From the NCBI GenBank assembly GCA_028291515.1, contig JAQGHU010000016.1, positions 1 to 61,876 on the forward strand: 61,876 nt of DNA, in the 5' to 3' direction. A program made the position numbers and the translations under genes. Of this stretch, positions 45,746 to 54,248 are shown piece by piece. Source of the stretch: Schlesneria sp. (GTDB lineage Bacteria > Planctomycetota > Planctomycetia > Planctomycetales > Planctomycetaceae). The first letter of the stretch is position 1; each line of letters starts with the position of its first letter. The notes below the pieces were generated by a model, which did not search any database, had not been told where the DNA came from, and was given only the letters and a program-made list of their open reading frames with translations.

Positions 45746-46081
45746 CGCGCGCGGTCTTTCTGAGAGCGGCCCGGCGTAAGCCTCTGTCTCGCATGCGACA
45801 CGGCTTGCTTAAGACCTGCATCACGTGACCCTCGGCAGTTGCTTCGGACTCGGCGGCCAAGAATATTCAGTGCTTGAATGGCCCAGAGAATTGAAGTTAT
45901 CATGTCGCTTGATCATTAACGACAATACGTTGCGCGATTACGCTGCATCGTAAACGATGCATTTCTGTTTCTTGCACTTCGCTCTCCCTCCCTCGGAGTC
46001 TCGGGGCGCTTGAACGGCACCACCTCACTCGAATCGTAAACGTACGATATTCCCGGTTTTCAGGACTCTGAGGTGTGAGTG
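45746..46081. other. Intergenic region with an 18-bp palindrome
   Basis: These 336 bp contain no gene. A perfect palindrome at 45944-45961 (tgcatcgt, aa, acgatgca) lies about 120 bp before the LRR gene start and may be an operator. GGCGTAAGCC at 45773-45782 repeats the core of the hairpin at 174-187. Confidence 0.5.
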
Positions 46082-47299
46082 ATGCCCGACGATGAGCCCC
46101 AACGCGGGAGCTGGCTGCGATTTTTCATTCGCTTGACGTGGGTTGGCTGCTGCGTCGCGACACTGACCGTGATCACGTTGATCGGCAGTCAATATCTGTC
46201 GAACCGGCGGCTGATGATCATGACGAAGCAGACCAACCTTCGCGAACCGAATCCCGCCATCACCTGGCAAAGGCGGTGGTTCATCAGTTTGGAACGCTTG
46301 GTTGGTGTCGACACCGAGATGGCGCTGTTCTTCCGTCCGACTGAGTTGCTTGTTCAAGAGCTTGATACCACCGATGCGAAGATCGTCGAAGTTCTTCAGG
46401 CGAGTTCCGGACTGCAGAGCATAACCATTCACAACCGAGACCTCCCCCAGAGAGCCCTCAAGGTGATCGCGGATCGGCATGACCCACAAACGCTCCAGTT
46501 TCGATTGCCAGTGATCAGCCATGAAGACGCCGCCTGCCTCTCGAGGATGAAGAGCCTCAAATTCGTCAGCTTTGGACAATTCGACCGGCAATCGCGTGAG
46601 AACGATTGGTCGTGGCTGAAGCACCTGCCGGACTTGGAAACGTTGAACGTCACACTGTGGAGTGCGAACCGGGCGGACGTACTTGCGTTGTCGCAATCTC
46701 CTGCGGTTCGGAACCTCAGCCTTTCGGGTGACGGAGTCACCGATGAGACGCTGATTCTGTTCTGCAATGCACCTCAACTGCAAAGCTTGGATGTTGAAGG
46801 TCCAGAAGTTCGTCTCCACTTTGCCGACGGTCAACAACTGCCTCAATCGCTGACCGAGTTGGAACTGCAATGGACGGCGATCGATGATCAGTCACTAGCT
46901 GCGATTGCGAAACTGCCGCGATTACGACGAGTTTCGATCTATGGCGGCAAGATCACCGATGTCGCATTTGTCTCGCAGCTGCCGGGGCTGAAACAATTGT
47001 GGTTGAATAGCCTGTCGGATCTGACCGATGAGGGTCTAACGTCGCTAAGTCAGAGTCAGTCGCTGACGGAAATCCTCGTCGAGCACTGCGACACGACGCC
47101 GACTGCCTTGATCCATTTAAACGCGATCCCAAACTGGACGGAGATTCGATTTGACAATGTCACTTTTCGCCGGTCGGTCGGCGGCGCAAAACCGGAGATC
47201 ACTCCAGAAAATGCTGCGGAAATCCTGGCCAGGCAGCGCGAATTCGAAAGGATGCAGAACGACGGCCTCAACGGGCCTATCATTTTCCCCAGACGGTAG
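46082..47299 (+). CDS. Membrane-anchored leucine-rich-repeat-like protein
   Basis: This 405-residue protein has one N-terminal membrane helix (about 18-38) and a larger outer part with degenerate leucine-rich repeats, clearest at about 260-345 (LAAIAKLPRLRRVSIYGGKITDVAFVSQLPGLKQLWL and its neighbours). LRR folds bind protein partners. I chose the ATG at 46082 (after GAGGTG) over the GTG at 46079. It is separated from the flagellar block by 336 bp and is probably not part of it. Confidence 0.72.
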   Translation: MPDDEPQRGSWLRFFIRLTWVGCCVATLTVITLIGSQYLSNRRLMIMTKQTNLREPNPAITWQRRWFISLERLVGVDTEMALFFRPTELLVQELDTTDAKIVEVLQASSGLQSITIHNRDLPQRALKVIADRHDPQTLQFRLPVISHEDAACLSRMKSLKFVSFGQFDRQSRENDWSWLKHLPDLETLNVTLWSANRADVLALSQSPAVRNLSLSGDGVTDETLILFCNAPQLQSLDVEGPEVRLHFADGQQLPQSLTELELQWTAIDDQSLAAIAKLPRLRRVSIYGGKITDVAFVSQLPGLKQLWLNSLSDLTDEGLTSLSQSQSLTEILVEHCDTTPTALIHLNAIPNWTEIRFDNVTFRRSVGGAKPEITPENAAEILARQREFERMQNDGLNGPIIFPRR

Positions 47300-47460
47300 A
47301 AGTGGTGATCCGTTTTTGATAACACCCGTTTGGAGGTGAAGCTACTGGATATCTGTTGTTCAACAACCGCTGATTGACCGCTATGGGACGGCGTCGCATA
47401 ATTCGGTGGCCGGATTTGGACCGGTGTGGCATTTTTCTCCCCCAATGGTCGGCGCGAATT

Positions 47461-48552
47461 ATGGCGAATTGGCTAAGTCGAGCGACCGAGGGGTTTCGGA
47501 AGCCGCCACCCCCGCCTCCCGAACCCTACAACGTGCGCTGCGACTGTGGCGGCACTGTCGCCGGCGATCGCGTTGCGGCGGCGCAGCGGCCCTCATGTCC
47601 GATCTGCGGAAGACAAGTCTTTATTCTTCCGGCGAACGTGTACCCAGTGACCGTTCGCCCAAAAAAGCCAAAACCGCCCGCTGCAGAGAGCCCTGTTGAG
47701 GACGACGAATCTACCGCGACCTCGACAGCTTCCAAGCCGGATCGTCGCCACGCCGAGCCCGCCAGGAAGTCGACACCACCACCGGAGCCCAAGGGGATCC
47801 TGCTGAAGTCCGAAACGCGGCTGGTGACGCCGTTTCGAGCCATCGTCGTCGCCATTACCATCGTCGGATCGCTCACCTTGTGGGGCTTGTGGCAACGCAG
47901 TCGCGTTGAATCCGCCAAGGCGAATGTCCTGGCTGCGAATGAAGCGGGCATGCGAGCCTTGAACGAAGGTGATTTCGCGACGGCCGCTCGCGAACTGACA
48001 CGGGCGCGGAAGGCGGTCGACTTGCTACACCGGACGGATGCCGAAGCCAACACCATCCGCCGACACTGCCGCGAAGCCGTTGCTGGAAATGAACTCTCGG
48101 ATACCAGCCTGTTCGAGATCTTGGCAGAGTTTGGAAGTGCAGCAGGTAAGTCGAAACTCGGGACCAGGCACCGCGATCGATGGATTCTGTTCGACACCTT
48201 GATCATTGAGCCCGAACAGGTAAATGGCCCCTGGGTGCTCGATATGCCCCTGTTGTTTGACGATGGGAAGTACAATGTTGAAATCGATTCGGCACTGGTG
48301 CGAGAGGCCGCTTTGGAATCGCAGGCGGGAGGGGACGCGCGTGTCCTCTTCGCCGCACAACTCAGTGAGATCCGCCCCTCGTCCGACAAGAATGGGGTCG
48401 CAACGGTGGTCCTCAACGGAAAGACCGCGTTTCTCTGGACGACTTTGGAGACGTACACCTCGCTTGGCTACGCCGAGACTCGCGAAGAGCAGCTGCAAGC
48501 AACTCGTGATCTGATCGCACGTCAACTGGAACTATCGGAGACCGCGAAATGA
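47461..48552 (+). CDS. Zinc-ribbon membrane protein, unknown function
   Basis: This 363-residue protein starts at the ATG at 47461. Its N-terminus has paired cysteines (CDCGG and CPICG, about 25-50) in a zinc-ribbon-like pattern, then a Pro/Ser-rich linker. A membrane helix (about 125-145: TPFRAIVVAITIVGSLTLWGLW) leads to an outer helical/beta domain (KANVLAANEAGMRALNEGDFATAARELTRARKAV has TPR-like character). The stop overlaps the next ATG (ATGA), so the two genes are coupled. I recognise no family. Confidence 0.72.
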   Translation: MANWLSRATEGFRKPPPPPPEPYNVRCDCGGTVAGDRVAAAQRPSCPICGRQVFILPANVYPVTVRPKKPKPPAAESPVEDDESTATSTASKPDRRHAEPARKSTPPPEPKGILLKSETRLVTPFRAIVVAITIVGSLTLWGLWQRSRVESAKANVLAANEAGMRALNEGDFATAARELTRARKAVDLLHRTDAEANTIRRHCREAVAGNELSDTSLFEILAEFGSAAGKSKLGTRHRDRWILFDTLIIEPEQVNGPWVLDMPLLFDDGKYNVEIDSALVREAALESQAGGDARVLFAAQLSEIRPSSDKNGVATVVLNGKTAFLWTTLETYTSLGYAETREEQLQATRDLIARQLELSETAK

Positions 48553-50066
48553 GCTGGTTCCGATCAATACTTCTCGCGCTGACCTGTGTGCTGCTGCCGA
48601 CACTAGTTGTCGATGCCGCTGACAATGCCTGGTCGACCGAAGCATTCATGAATCGAAAGACCGACTGGGACCAGATGATCGGGGCAACGATTCGAATCGA
48701 AGGCCGCGTTTCTCTGAGTGGTGGTGGTCAATTGCGATTGTCGAAGTGTGAAGTCCCCGTTCACGTCAGCGATGCCAACATTCGTTCGCTGCAGGGAAAG
48801 AAAGCGGTTGAGATCACCGGTCGGTTGGTCAAAGAGAATGGCAAGCTGTTCCTGGACGCTGATCGAATCCAGGTGATCCAGACCGATCTCGAACAATACG
48901 AATCGCGTTTCGCCAAGCTCCGCAATCCGAAGGCGGCGGAATGGTATGCATTGGGTGATTGGGCCTCCGAACGAAGCCGATTCTACGATGACGCGGAGCT
49001 ATTGAAGAAAGCTCGTACGGCCTTCGATCGTGGCATCACGGTGGAATGGCGCGCGATGGACGCCGATGACGCAGCTGCCCGATTTCAACTGGCCGACAAA
49101 GTCTCGAAATACAAGCTATCGGAAGCTCGACGCACGGAGTTGATTCACGAAGGAAATCGCATCCTGTGGGATCAGGCCGCGAAGTCCACTGATCAGCAGG
49201 TATGGGGCAAGCTGGCAGCGAAACTGGCGCAGGACTATCCCGTGTGTACTCAGCCAATGGCCGCGTTTCCGGATGATTTGAAAGAGCGTTACGAGAAAGA
49301 ACCATTGCTGGTCTATCGCGATTCCCCACCGGAAGTTCGCCAGCAATTGCAGCGTCTTTTTTATGCGTCAGTGCTGTTGAAGACGATCCTGCATGACGCC
49401 GCGAAAGATGGCTCCAATGCGGAGATGATCGTGAAGCGACTGGAGCAGCAGGTTCCAGAAGCGATCTCACTGGCGGGTCAGTATCGAGATCTCCGAATGA
49501 AGTGGCGATTGGAGCAAGCGACCACAGCAACCAGACCAGAGATCGAACTATTGGCGGCCGATTTTCGTGCTCGACAACAGCCGGATCAGGCGAAGCTGGC
49601 TGTGACGCGTTGGCTGCAAGCTCGAGAGTCAGGTTCGCGACAGGAAGGTCCGGCGGGACTGCTGCAACTCGCTGAAGAACACCTGTCGCTGGCTCAGGAC
49701 GAACGTAAGGCAGTGACTCTGCTGGCCGAAGCCAACAAGCTGGATCCGATGATTATTGAAGTGACAGACAAGCTGAGATCGCTCGGCTATGCAAACGCTG
49801 GTGGGACGTGGATCAAGTCGAAAGGCGATAGTCCTGACCTGACGCCTTTGGCGAATTCGATCGAGTCCGGATCGGTGGCAGTCGGAATGACTGCGGCGCT
49901 GGCGCGAAAATTCGTCAACCCGAATTCGTTATCGAGGGTCTTCACTAAACTTGGGATTGCCGAGGTATGGGCCTGCGGAGCACCGGGAACATCACGAGTG
50001 ATCATTCGCTTGCAGGGCAGCGATGATGCCAATCTGCGTGTGATTGATATCAGGAACGAGCGTTAA
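48549..50066 (+). CDS. Secreted protein with OB-fold-like start and helical repeats, unknown function
   Basis: This 505-residue protein has a signal peptide (cleavage near VVDAAD, residue 24). An OB-fold-like segment (about 40-110: WDQMIGATIRIEGRVSLSGGGQLRLSKCEVPVHVSD, KKAVEITGRLVKENGKLFLDADRIQVI) is followed by a long helical region resembling TPR-like repeats. Translationally coupled to the previous gene, so the two products probably act together, one in the membrane and one in the periplasm. The function is not known. Confidence 0.75.
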   Translation: MSWFRSILLALTCVLLPTLVVDAADNAWSTEAFMNRKTDWDQMIGATIRIEGRVSLSGGGQLRLSKCEVPVHVSDANIRSLQGKKAVEITGRLVKENGKLFLDADRIQVIQTDLEQYESRFAKLRNPKAAEWYALGDWASERSRFYDDAELLKKARTAFDRGITVEWRAMDADDAAARFQLADKVSKYKLSEARRTELIHEGNRILWDQAAKSTDQQVWGKLAAKLAQDYPVCTQPMAAFPDDLKERYEKEPLLVYRDSPPEVRQQLQRLFYASVLLKTILHDAAKDGSNAEMIVKRLEQQVPEAISLAGQYRDLRMKWRLEQATTATRPEIELLAADFRARQQPDQAKLAVTRWLQARESGSRQEGPAGLLQLAEEHLSLAQDERKAVTLLAEANKLDPMIIEVTDKLRSLGYANAGGTWIKSKGDSPDLTPLANSIESGSVAVGMTAALARKFVNPNSLSRVFTKLGIAEVWACGAPGTSRVIIRLQGSDDANLRVIDIRNER

Positions 50067-50071
50067 CTCGC

Positions 50072-50953
50072 CTAGACCGCCTTGCGAGTTTCAGGCTTGC
50101 CTGGAGGTGGAGTCCGCGGAGTGCGAGCTTGCTCGGCCAGTCCCTCTGCGGAGATCATGTCGACTAGGTCTTGAGAGAGACCGTCCATTTCGATCACCAG
50201 TGCATCCACCCGACCCGAGAAGTACATATACATCACCAGAGCCGGAATCGAGATCATTAACCCCGCTGCAGTCGTCAGCAGCGCCAAGCCGATCCCAGAT
50301 GCCAACTCTTCTGACTTTCCCATGGCCGCCTTGGTGGCAATCGTGTTGAACGATTCAATCATCCCGACGATTGTGCCAAGCAGTCCCAACAGCGGCGCCA
50401 CGGTGGAAGCCCCATTGAGGACTCGCAGATGCTTACGTAACTGGCTGACTTGGCGATCGCCACCGTCGATGATGGCCTGCTCGACTTCAACACTGCTCTT
50501 ACCCCACTTGCGGATCCCGTGAGCAAAGATGGTCGCGATTGGACTGCCGTTCTCTTCGCACAACTTCAACGCTGATTTTTGATCGAGCTTTCCTTCTTCA
50601 AGATGTTCGAAGAAGCGGCGGACGAAGGGGCGTGGGATCACGCGGCCTCGTCGCAGGACAACCAGCCGCTCGATTGAGAACCAGACAACGATAAACGAGG
50701 TCAATGCGAGCGGGTACAGGAATGGCCCCAAGGCGAAGATGACTTCAATCGGTTCGCGCGGGATTCCCTTTGGGACCGACTTTACTGGCTTCGGAACGGG
50801 TGTCGCTATCGGATCGGCTGAAGGAGTTGATTGCGCCGGAACTCGGTTCAGCATCACACTAAAGGCGATCACGACGGCCAGCGTTGTGACAATTTGAATG
50901 ATCGCGCGTCGAGGAAAAGGGACGCTTGGATTGCCATGGGATCTGCGAGTCAT
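50072..50953 (-). CDS. MotA/TolQ/ExbB-type proton channel protein
   Basis: This 293-residue protein has an N-terminal hydrophobic segment (about 18-38) and a conserved ExbB/TolQ core. One helix lies at about 85-105, followed by a cytoplasmic loop. Two helices follow near 195-215 and 245-265 ([43 protein letters not shown]), with the conserved TVGLLGTI region. It should form a proton channel energising an outer-membrane or cell-wall process. No ExbD partner gene adjoins it, which is unusual. I chose the ATG at 50953 (GGAG five bases upstream). It lies 147 bp downstream of the beta-ketoacyl synthase gene. Confidence 0.88.
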   Translation of the reverse strand: MTRRSHGNPSVPFPRRAIIQIVTTLAVVIAFSVMLNRVPAQSTPSADPIATPVPKPVKSVPKGIPREPIEVIFALGPFLYPLALTSFIVVWFSIERLVVLRRGRVIPRPFVRRFFEHLEEGKLDQKSALKLCEENGSPIATIFAHGIRKWGKSSVEVEQAIIDGGDRQVSQLRKHLRVLNGASTVAPLLGLLGTIVGMIESFNTIATKAAMGKSEELASGIGLALLTTAAGLMISIPALVMYMYFSGRVDALVIEMDGLSQDLVDMISAEGLAEQARTPRTPPPGKPETRKAV

Positions 50954-51100
50954 CGTCGCTCCATCTCTTCCAGAAAAGGCTCGTGGCATCAATGCCACAG
51001 GCGGTTCGCCCCGCATTGTAGCCGAATCTGGTAAATCCGTCAGGGCAGACCGACTTAGGGCGGCTCGACGATTACGGAGAAGCCCGATTGCGGTTCGGAA

Positions 51101-52390
51101 TCAGATGGCGCGAATGACGGCCGCGGCACTCTGGCCCATGCGAGTCCGGTTGACGGACAAGGCGACTCCATTCGTCATTTTCAACGGCTCGCCACGGACG
51201 ATGTTCAGCGGGCACATCGGGTCTGGCGTGCGATAGTTCAACGTCATCGGCAGTAGACCGTGTCGCATGGCCAGCAAACTGCCGGCCAATTCCACAGCAC
51301 CAGCCCCCGCATCAAAGTGACCGAAATAGCTCTTTAGAGCCGTCACAGGAATCGACTCGGCAACCATCCCCAAAGCGGTCTGGTAGGCTCTCGCTTCGGC
51401 GATGTCGTCTCGTCGCGTTCCCTTACCATGGGCGTTGATATGGCCCAGGTCTCGCGGTGTCAAATTGGACTGACGCAGCGCACTTTGAATTGCACGAGCC
51501 AGGCCCAGGCCACTGGATCGATTGTTTGGATCGCGACCGTCACAGCCAGCACCGACACCAAGAATCTCGCAATAGATCGGGGCACCACGACTGACGGCGT
51601 GCTCATAACGTTCGATTACGAATGCCGCAGCACCTTCTCCGGCCACGGTTCCGTCACGATGCAGGTCGAATGGTCGACAGGCTTCGGCAGGCGTTTCACC
51701 CCGGGAAAGGCTTTCGTACAGATTCAGGCGAGCGATTTCGAGCGGGTGGATGTAGGAGCTGCAGGCACCAATGATCATGGCATCGGCCGCACCGCGTTCG
51801 ATGGCTCGAACCCCTTCCGCCAGAGCAAGAAGAGCCGAGGATTCACAGCTGGTAATCGTATTGTTCGGGCCGCGGGCATCGTGCTCGATGGCAACATGGC
51901 AGGCGGGCATATTTGGGAGTTGCTTGAGCAGCCAGAGGGGGGCGATCTGCCCCAACCCGTCTTCGGCCCATTGAGCAACATTTGCCCCTTCGGCGATATC
52001 GTTCAGATGTTGAGCGGCGTCGGCGAGTTCTTCGGGGGTCGTGGAAATGTGACCCGCACCGAATTCAACACCCAAACGCTCAGGGTCGACGGAACCTCGG
52101 GACAACCCCGAATCCTTCATCGCCATGGAGGCACCAGCAACACCCAACTGGATGTCGCGGGACATGACTTTCAGGAACTTCCGCTGATAAATGTGTTCAA
52201 GCGGGTCGAAGTCGCGAACTTCGGCAGCCAGCTTGGAGGGAAGTCCGGCAGAAGAAAATGCAGAAAGGGTGTCTATGCCAGTACTTCCGGCGATCAAGCG
52301 ATTCCAGAACGCGTCCGTACCGATCCCGATGGGTGAGACAACGCCCACACCCGTCACGACGACACGAGGCAAACTGGAACAAGCCGTCAT
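51101..52390 (-). CDS. Beta-ketoacyl-ACP synthase (FabF-like)
   Basis: This 429-residue protein has the thiolase-fold KAS architecture with the full Cys-His-His triad: Cys in TITSCESSALL, His in NAHGKGT and His in KSYFGHFDAGAGAVE. It condenses an acyl chain with malonyl-ACP. NAHGKGT replaces the usual NAHGTST, and the Cys context differs from the textbook TACATG. This fits a specialised KAS, perhaps for a secondary lipid or polyketide product, better than primary FabF. No acyl carrier protein gene is next to it. It is divergent from the QueD-like gene. Confidence 0.9.
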   Translation of the reverse strand: MTACSSLPRVVVTGVGVVSPIGIGTDAFWNRLIAGSTGIDTLSAFSSAGLPSKLAAEVRDFDPLEHIYQRKFLKVMSRDIQLGVAGASMAMKDSGLSRGSVDPERLGVEFGAGHISTTPEELADAAQHLNDIAEGANVAQWAEDGLGQIAPLWLLKQLPNMPACHVAIEHDARGPNNTITSCESSALLALAEGVRAIERGAADAMIIGACSSYIHPLEIARLNLYESLSRGETPAEACRPFDLHRDGTVAGEGAAAFVIERYEHAVSRGAPIYCEILGVGAGCDGRDPNNRSSGLGLARAIQSALRQSNLTPRDLGHINAHGKGTRRDDIAEARAYQTALGMVAESIPVTALKSYFGHFDAGAGAVELAGSLLAMRHGLLPMTLNYRTPDPMCPLNIVRGEPLKMTNGVALSVNRTRMGQSAAAVIRAI

Positions 52391-53159
52391 AGCCTGACCC
52401 TGACAGCCGAACTCGCGAATCTGACCTCGCCAAGTTCAGCGACCCACACAACGGCAGTCCCTGCCATTCCACTGCATAGCGACTTCGGTCCCACCCGAAG
52501 GCACTCCGCAACTGTCTAAGAGCAGTGGCTTATCAACAAACGAGACCACTGGCTTCAGGACGATTTGATCGATCCCTCTAGCCTGTCTGTCCCAATTATC
52601 GGAAATACAACGTCGATTAGTGAAGATGCTGCACTGCCGTCTGCCGTTTGAGGCATAGCCCTGCGGAGACGCGCGTTACAGATTCACTCCGATCAACTAG
52701 CCTGAAGCTGCTGATCCCAATACACCCAAACTTAGTGCCGCTTCCATCAATCGATAACAAACTGAATTCAACAAGTGTTCGAAGTGAAACACCTGCTCCC
52801 AGCGAATTCGGCAAGTTACTCACGAAGATCGACGGAGACGAACACGGGAATTACACCGAATTTGGGGGGTAATGTCAAGAACCTATTGGGCTCCGGCCCT
52901 AACTGCGGCGTCGCCAAGGGGCGACAACATGGCGTGACGTTCAGATGTTAACGTGTTTATGTAAAATACGTTATGGCAAAGTAGCTGACGGTAATACGGA
53001 TCCAGAAAGCATCATTTTTCGAATCTGACAATCTGTCGCGATTGGTAGTCGCCGGGGTTTCCGCCGCTGAGGTGGTGATTGCTTGCAGACGCTGGCCACC
53101 CTAGAATTCATGACTAGCAAACACCCCTCATTCGTAGACCAAGATTGGGTTGGATCGCC
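52391..53159. other. Intergenic region between KAS and QueD-like genes
   Basis: These 769 bp contain no supported gene. Open frames here lack SD sequences and protein-like composition. A gggctccggccc hairpin lies near 52891. I see no strong promoter hexamers and no repeat of note. Confidence 0.4.
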
Positions 53160-53564
53160 ATGTTCCGCGTGACGCAGGAAATTGAGTTTTGCTACGGCCA
53201 CCGGCTATTGAACTACGATGGCAAGTGCAAGCATCTGCATGGACACAACGGAAAAGCCGTGATTGTGCTGGAAGCGGATAAGCTAGATCACCGAGGAATG
53301 CTGGTTGATTTCTCTGACATTAAGCGACATGTCTCGGGTTGGATTGACGCCAATCTGGATCATCGAATGATCTTGAACGAAGCCGATCCCATCGTGCCGC
53401 TGCTGCAAGAGCAAGGCGAGCCGATGTTTCTGATCGATGCGAATCCGACGGCAGAAAACATTGCGAAGCTGATCTTCGACTTCGCCAAGTCACATCGGCT
53501 ACCTGTACGAGAAGTCGCCCTTTGGGAAACATTCAAATCGTACGCCAGCTATTCAGATAGCTAA
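53160..53564 (+). CDS. 6-carboxytetrahydropterin synthase-like protein (QueD/PTPS family)
   Basis: This 134-residue protein starts at the ATG at 53160. The zinc ligands are H14 and the CxxxHGH motif (C23, H27, H29), whose cysteine is the catalytic residue of QueD. DHRMIL and a WETFKSY segment with its glutamate complete the active site. It should convert 7,8-dihydroneopterin triphosphate to carboxytetrahydropterin for queuosine or related 7-deazapurines, or make a pterin cofactor. No QueC/QueE/QueF gene is next to it. Confidence 0.88.
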   Translation: MFRVTQEIEFCYGHRLLNYDGKCKHLHGHNGKAVIVLEADKLDHRGMLVDFSDIKRHVSGWIDANLDHRMILNEADPIVPLLQEQGEPMFLIDANPTAENIAKLIFDFAKSHRLPVREVALWETFKSYASYSDS

Positions 53565-53800
53565 TGCATTGCCAAAACGGTTGGCAACGCCGTGAAGGCC
53601 CAATCGGCTCGGCAAAATGGCACCCCCAGCTTGAGCTTTGACGGACCACTATCTCCAGACTCAACGCGCAAGCTGAGCAAAGCGCCCCCATCCGTGAGGG
53701 CGTAAGCATCCTGCACACTATTCGAAACACAAGTCACTGACAGGCGCTGTGGGAAACGCACGTCCGGTGATCATGTCTCTCGCCACAGAGTGGCATAAAG

Positions 53801-53936
53801 AATCCTCGACGGAAGTTGCCTCAAAGATTTGCGGTGGGTGTACTGGCGGTTGTAACCGAGGAGCAGAGTGGGTCTGACTGCTACTGAGAAACCATTGTCA
53901 GTTCGCAAATGCGTGAAGTACCTTCCGTCGAGGACT
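53801..53936. repeat. Imperfect inverted repeat with 33-nt arms
   Basis: The arm at 53801-53833 matches the reverse complement of 53904-53936 at 26 of 33 positions by eye. The outer end (tcctcgacggaag) is strongest. The 70 bp between the arms have no gene. It resembles a decayed MITE-like element or a large transcript hairpin. Confidence 0.6.
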
Positions 53937-54034
53937 CGGGCTGGGTGGCGTTGTTAAAGCGAAGGTGGGGTCAGATTTCAGATCACTTTCGCTTCGAGAA
54001 CATGTGGATAGCATCGCTAAGATTGTGCCAATTT

Positions 54035-54220
54035 CATTTCGGCGCTGATAAATATTGCGGCTTAACTGAATTCGACAGTCCTAAGTCCCTTTTTTAATTG
54101 ATTTTCTCCTCGCCTCCGGCAACGATGAATATATTCAAGATCCCAATTCGGCGCTCGTCAGATAACGAATTCAGCGCCGAAATGTGTCGAAATCGCAATT
54201 CGGCGCTGTTTTCGGCGCAT
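54035..54220. promoter_or_regulatory. Iterated TTCGGCGCT motif upstream of the sigma-54 activator gene
   Basis: Copies begin near 54038, 54148, 54199 and 54211 on the plus strand (the last is TTCGGCGCA), and there is one inverted copy (agcgccgaa, about 54173-54181). The copies end about 30 bp before the start of the activator gene at 54249. Repeated sites upstream of a regulator gene suggest binding sites for itself or another factor. No repeat function is established here. Confidence 0.5.
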
Positions 54221-54248
54221 TTTGCTTCGCCAATCGAGAAAAGCAGTT

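Larger units (their letters stand above)
53565..54248. other. Non-coding region with inverted repeat and iterated motif
   Basis: These 684 bp precede the sigma-54 activator gene. They hold an imperfect inverted repeat (53801-53936) and five copies of a TTCGGCGC motif (54035-54220), listed separately. I find no convincing gene. A plus-strand 62-codon frame from 53909 lacks an SD. Confidence 0.5.

Noticed and set aside
52617-52872. Short frames on both strands between KAS and QueD-like genes
   Set aside because: No SD, no family resemblance and weak composition.
53909-54097. 62-codon plus-strand frame inside the inverted-repeat region
   Set aside because: No SD and it overlaps the repeat arm; probably chance.
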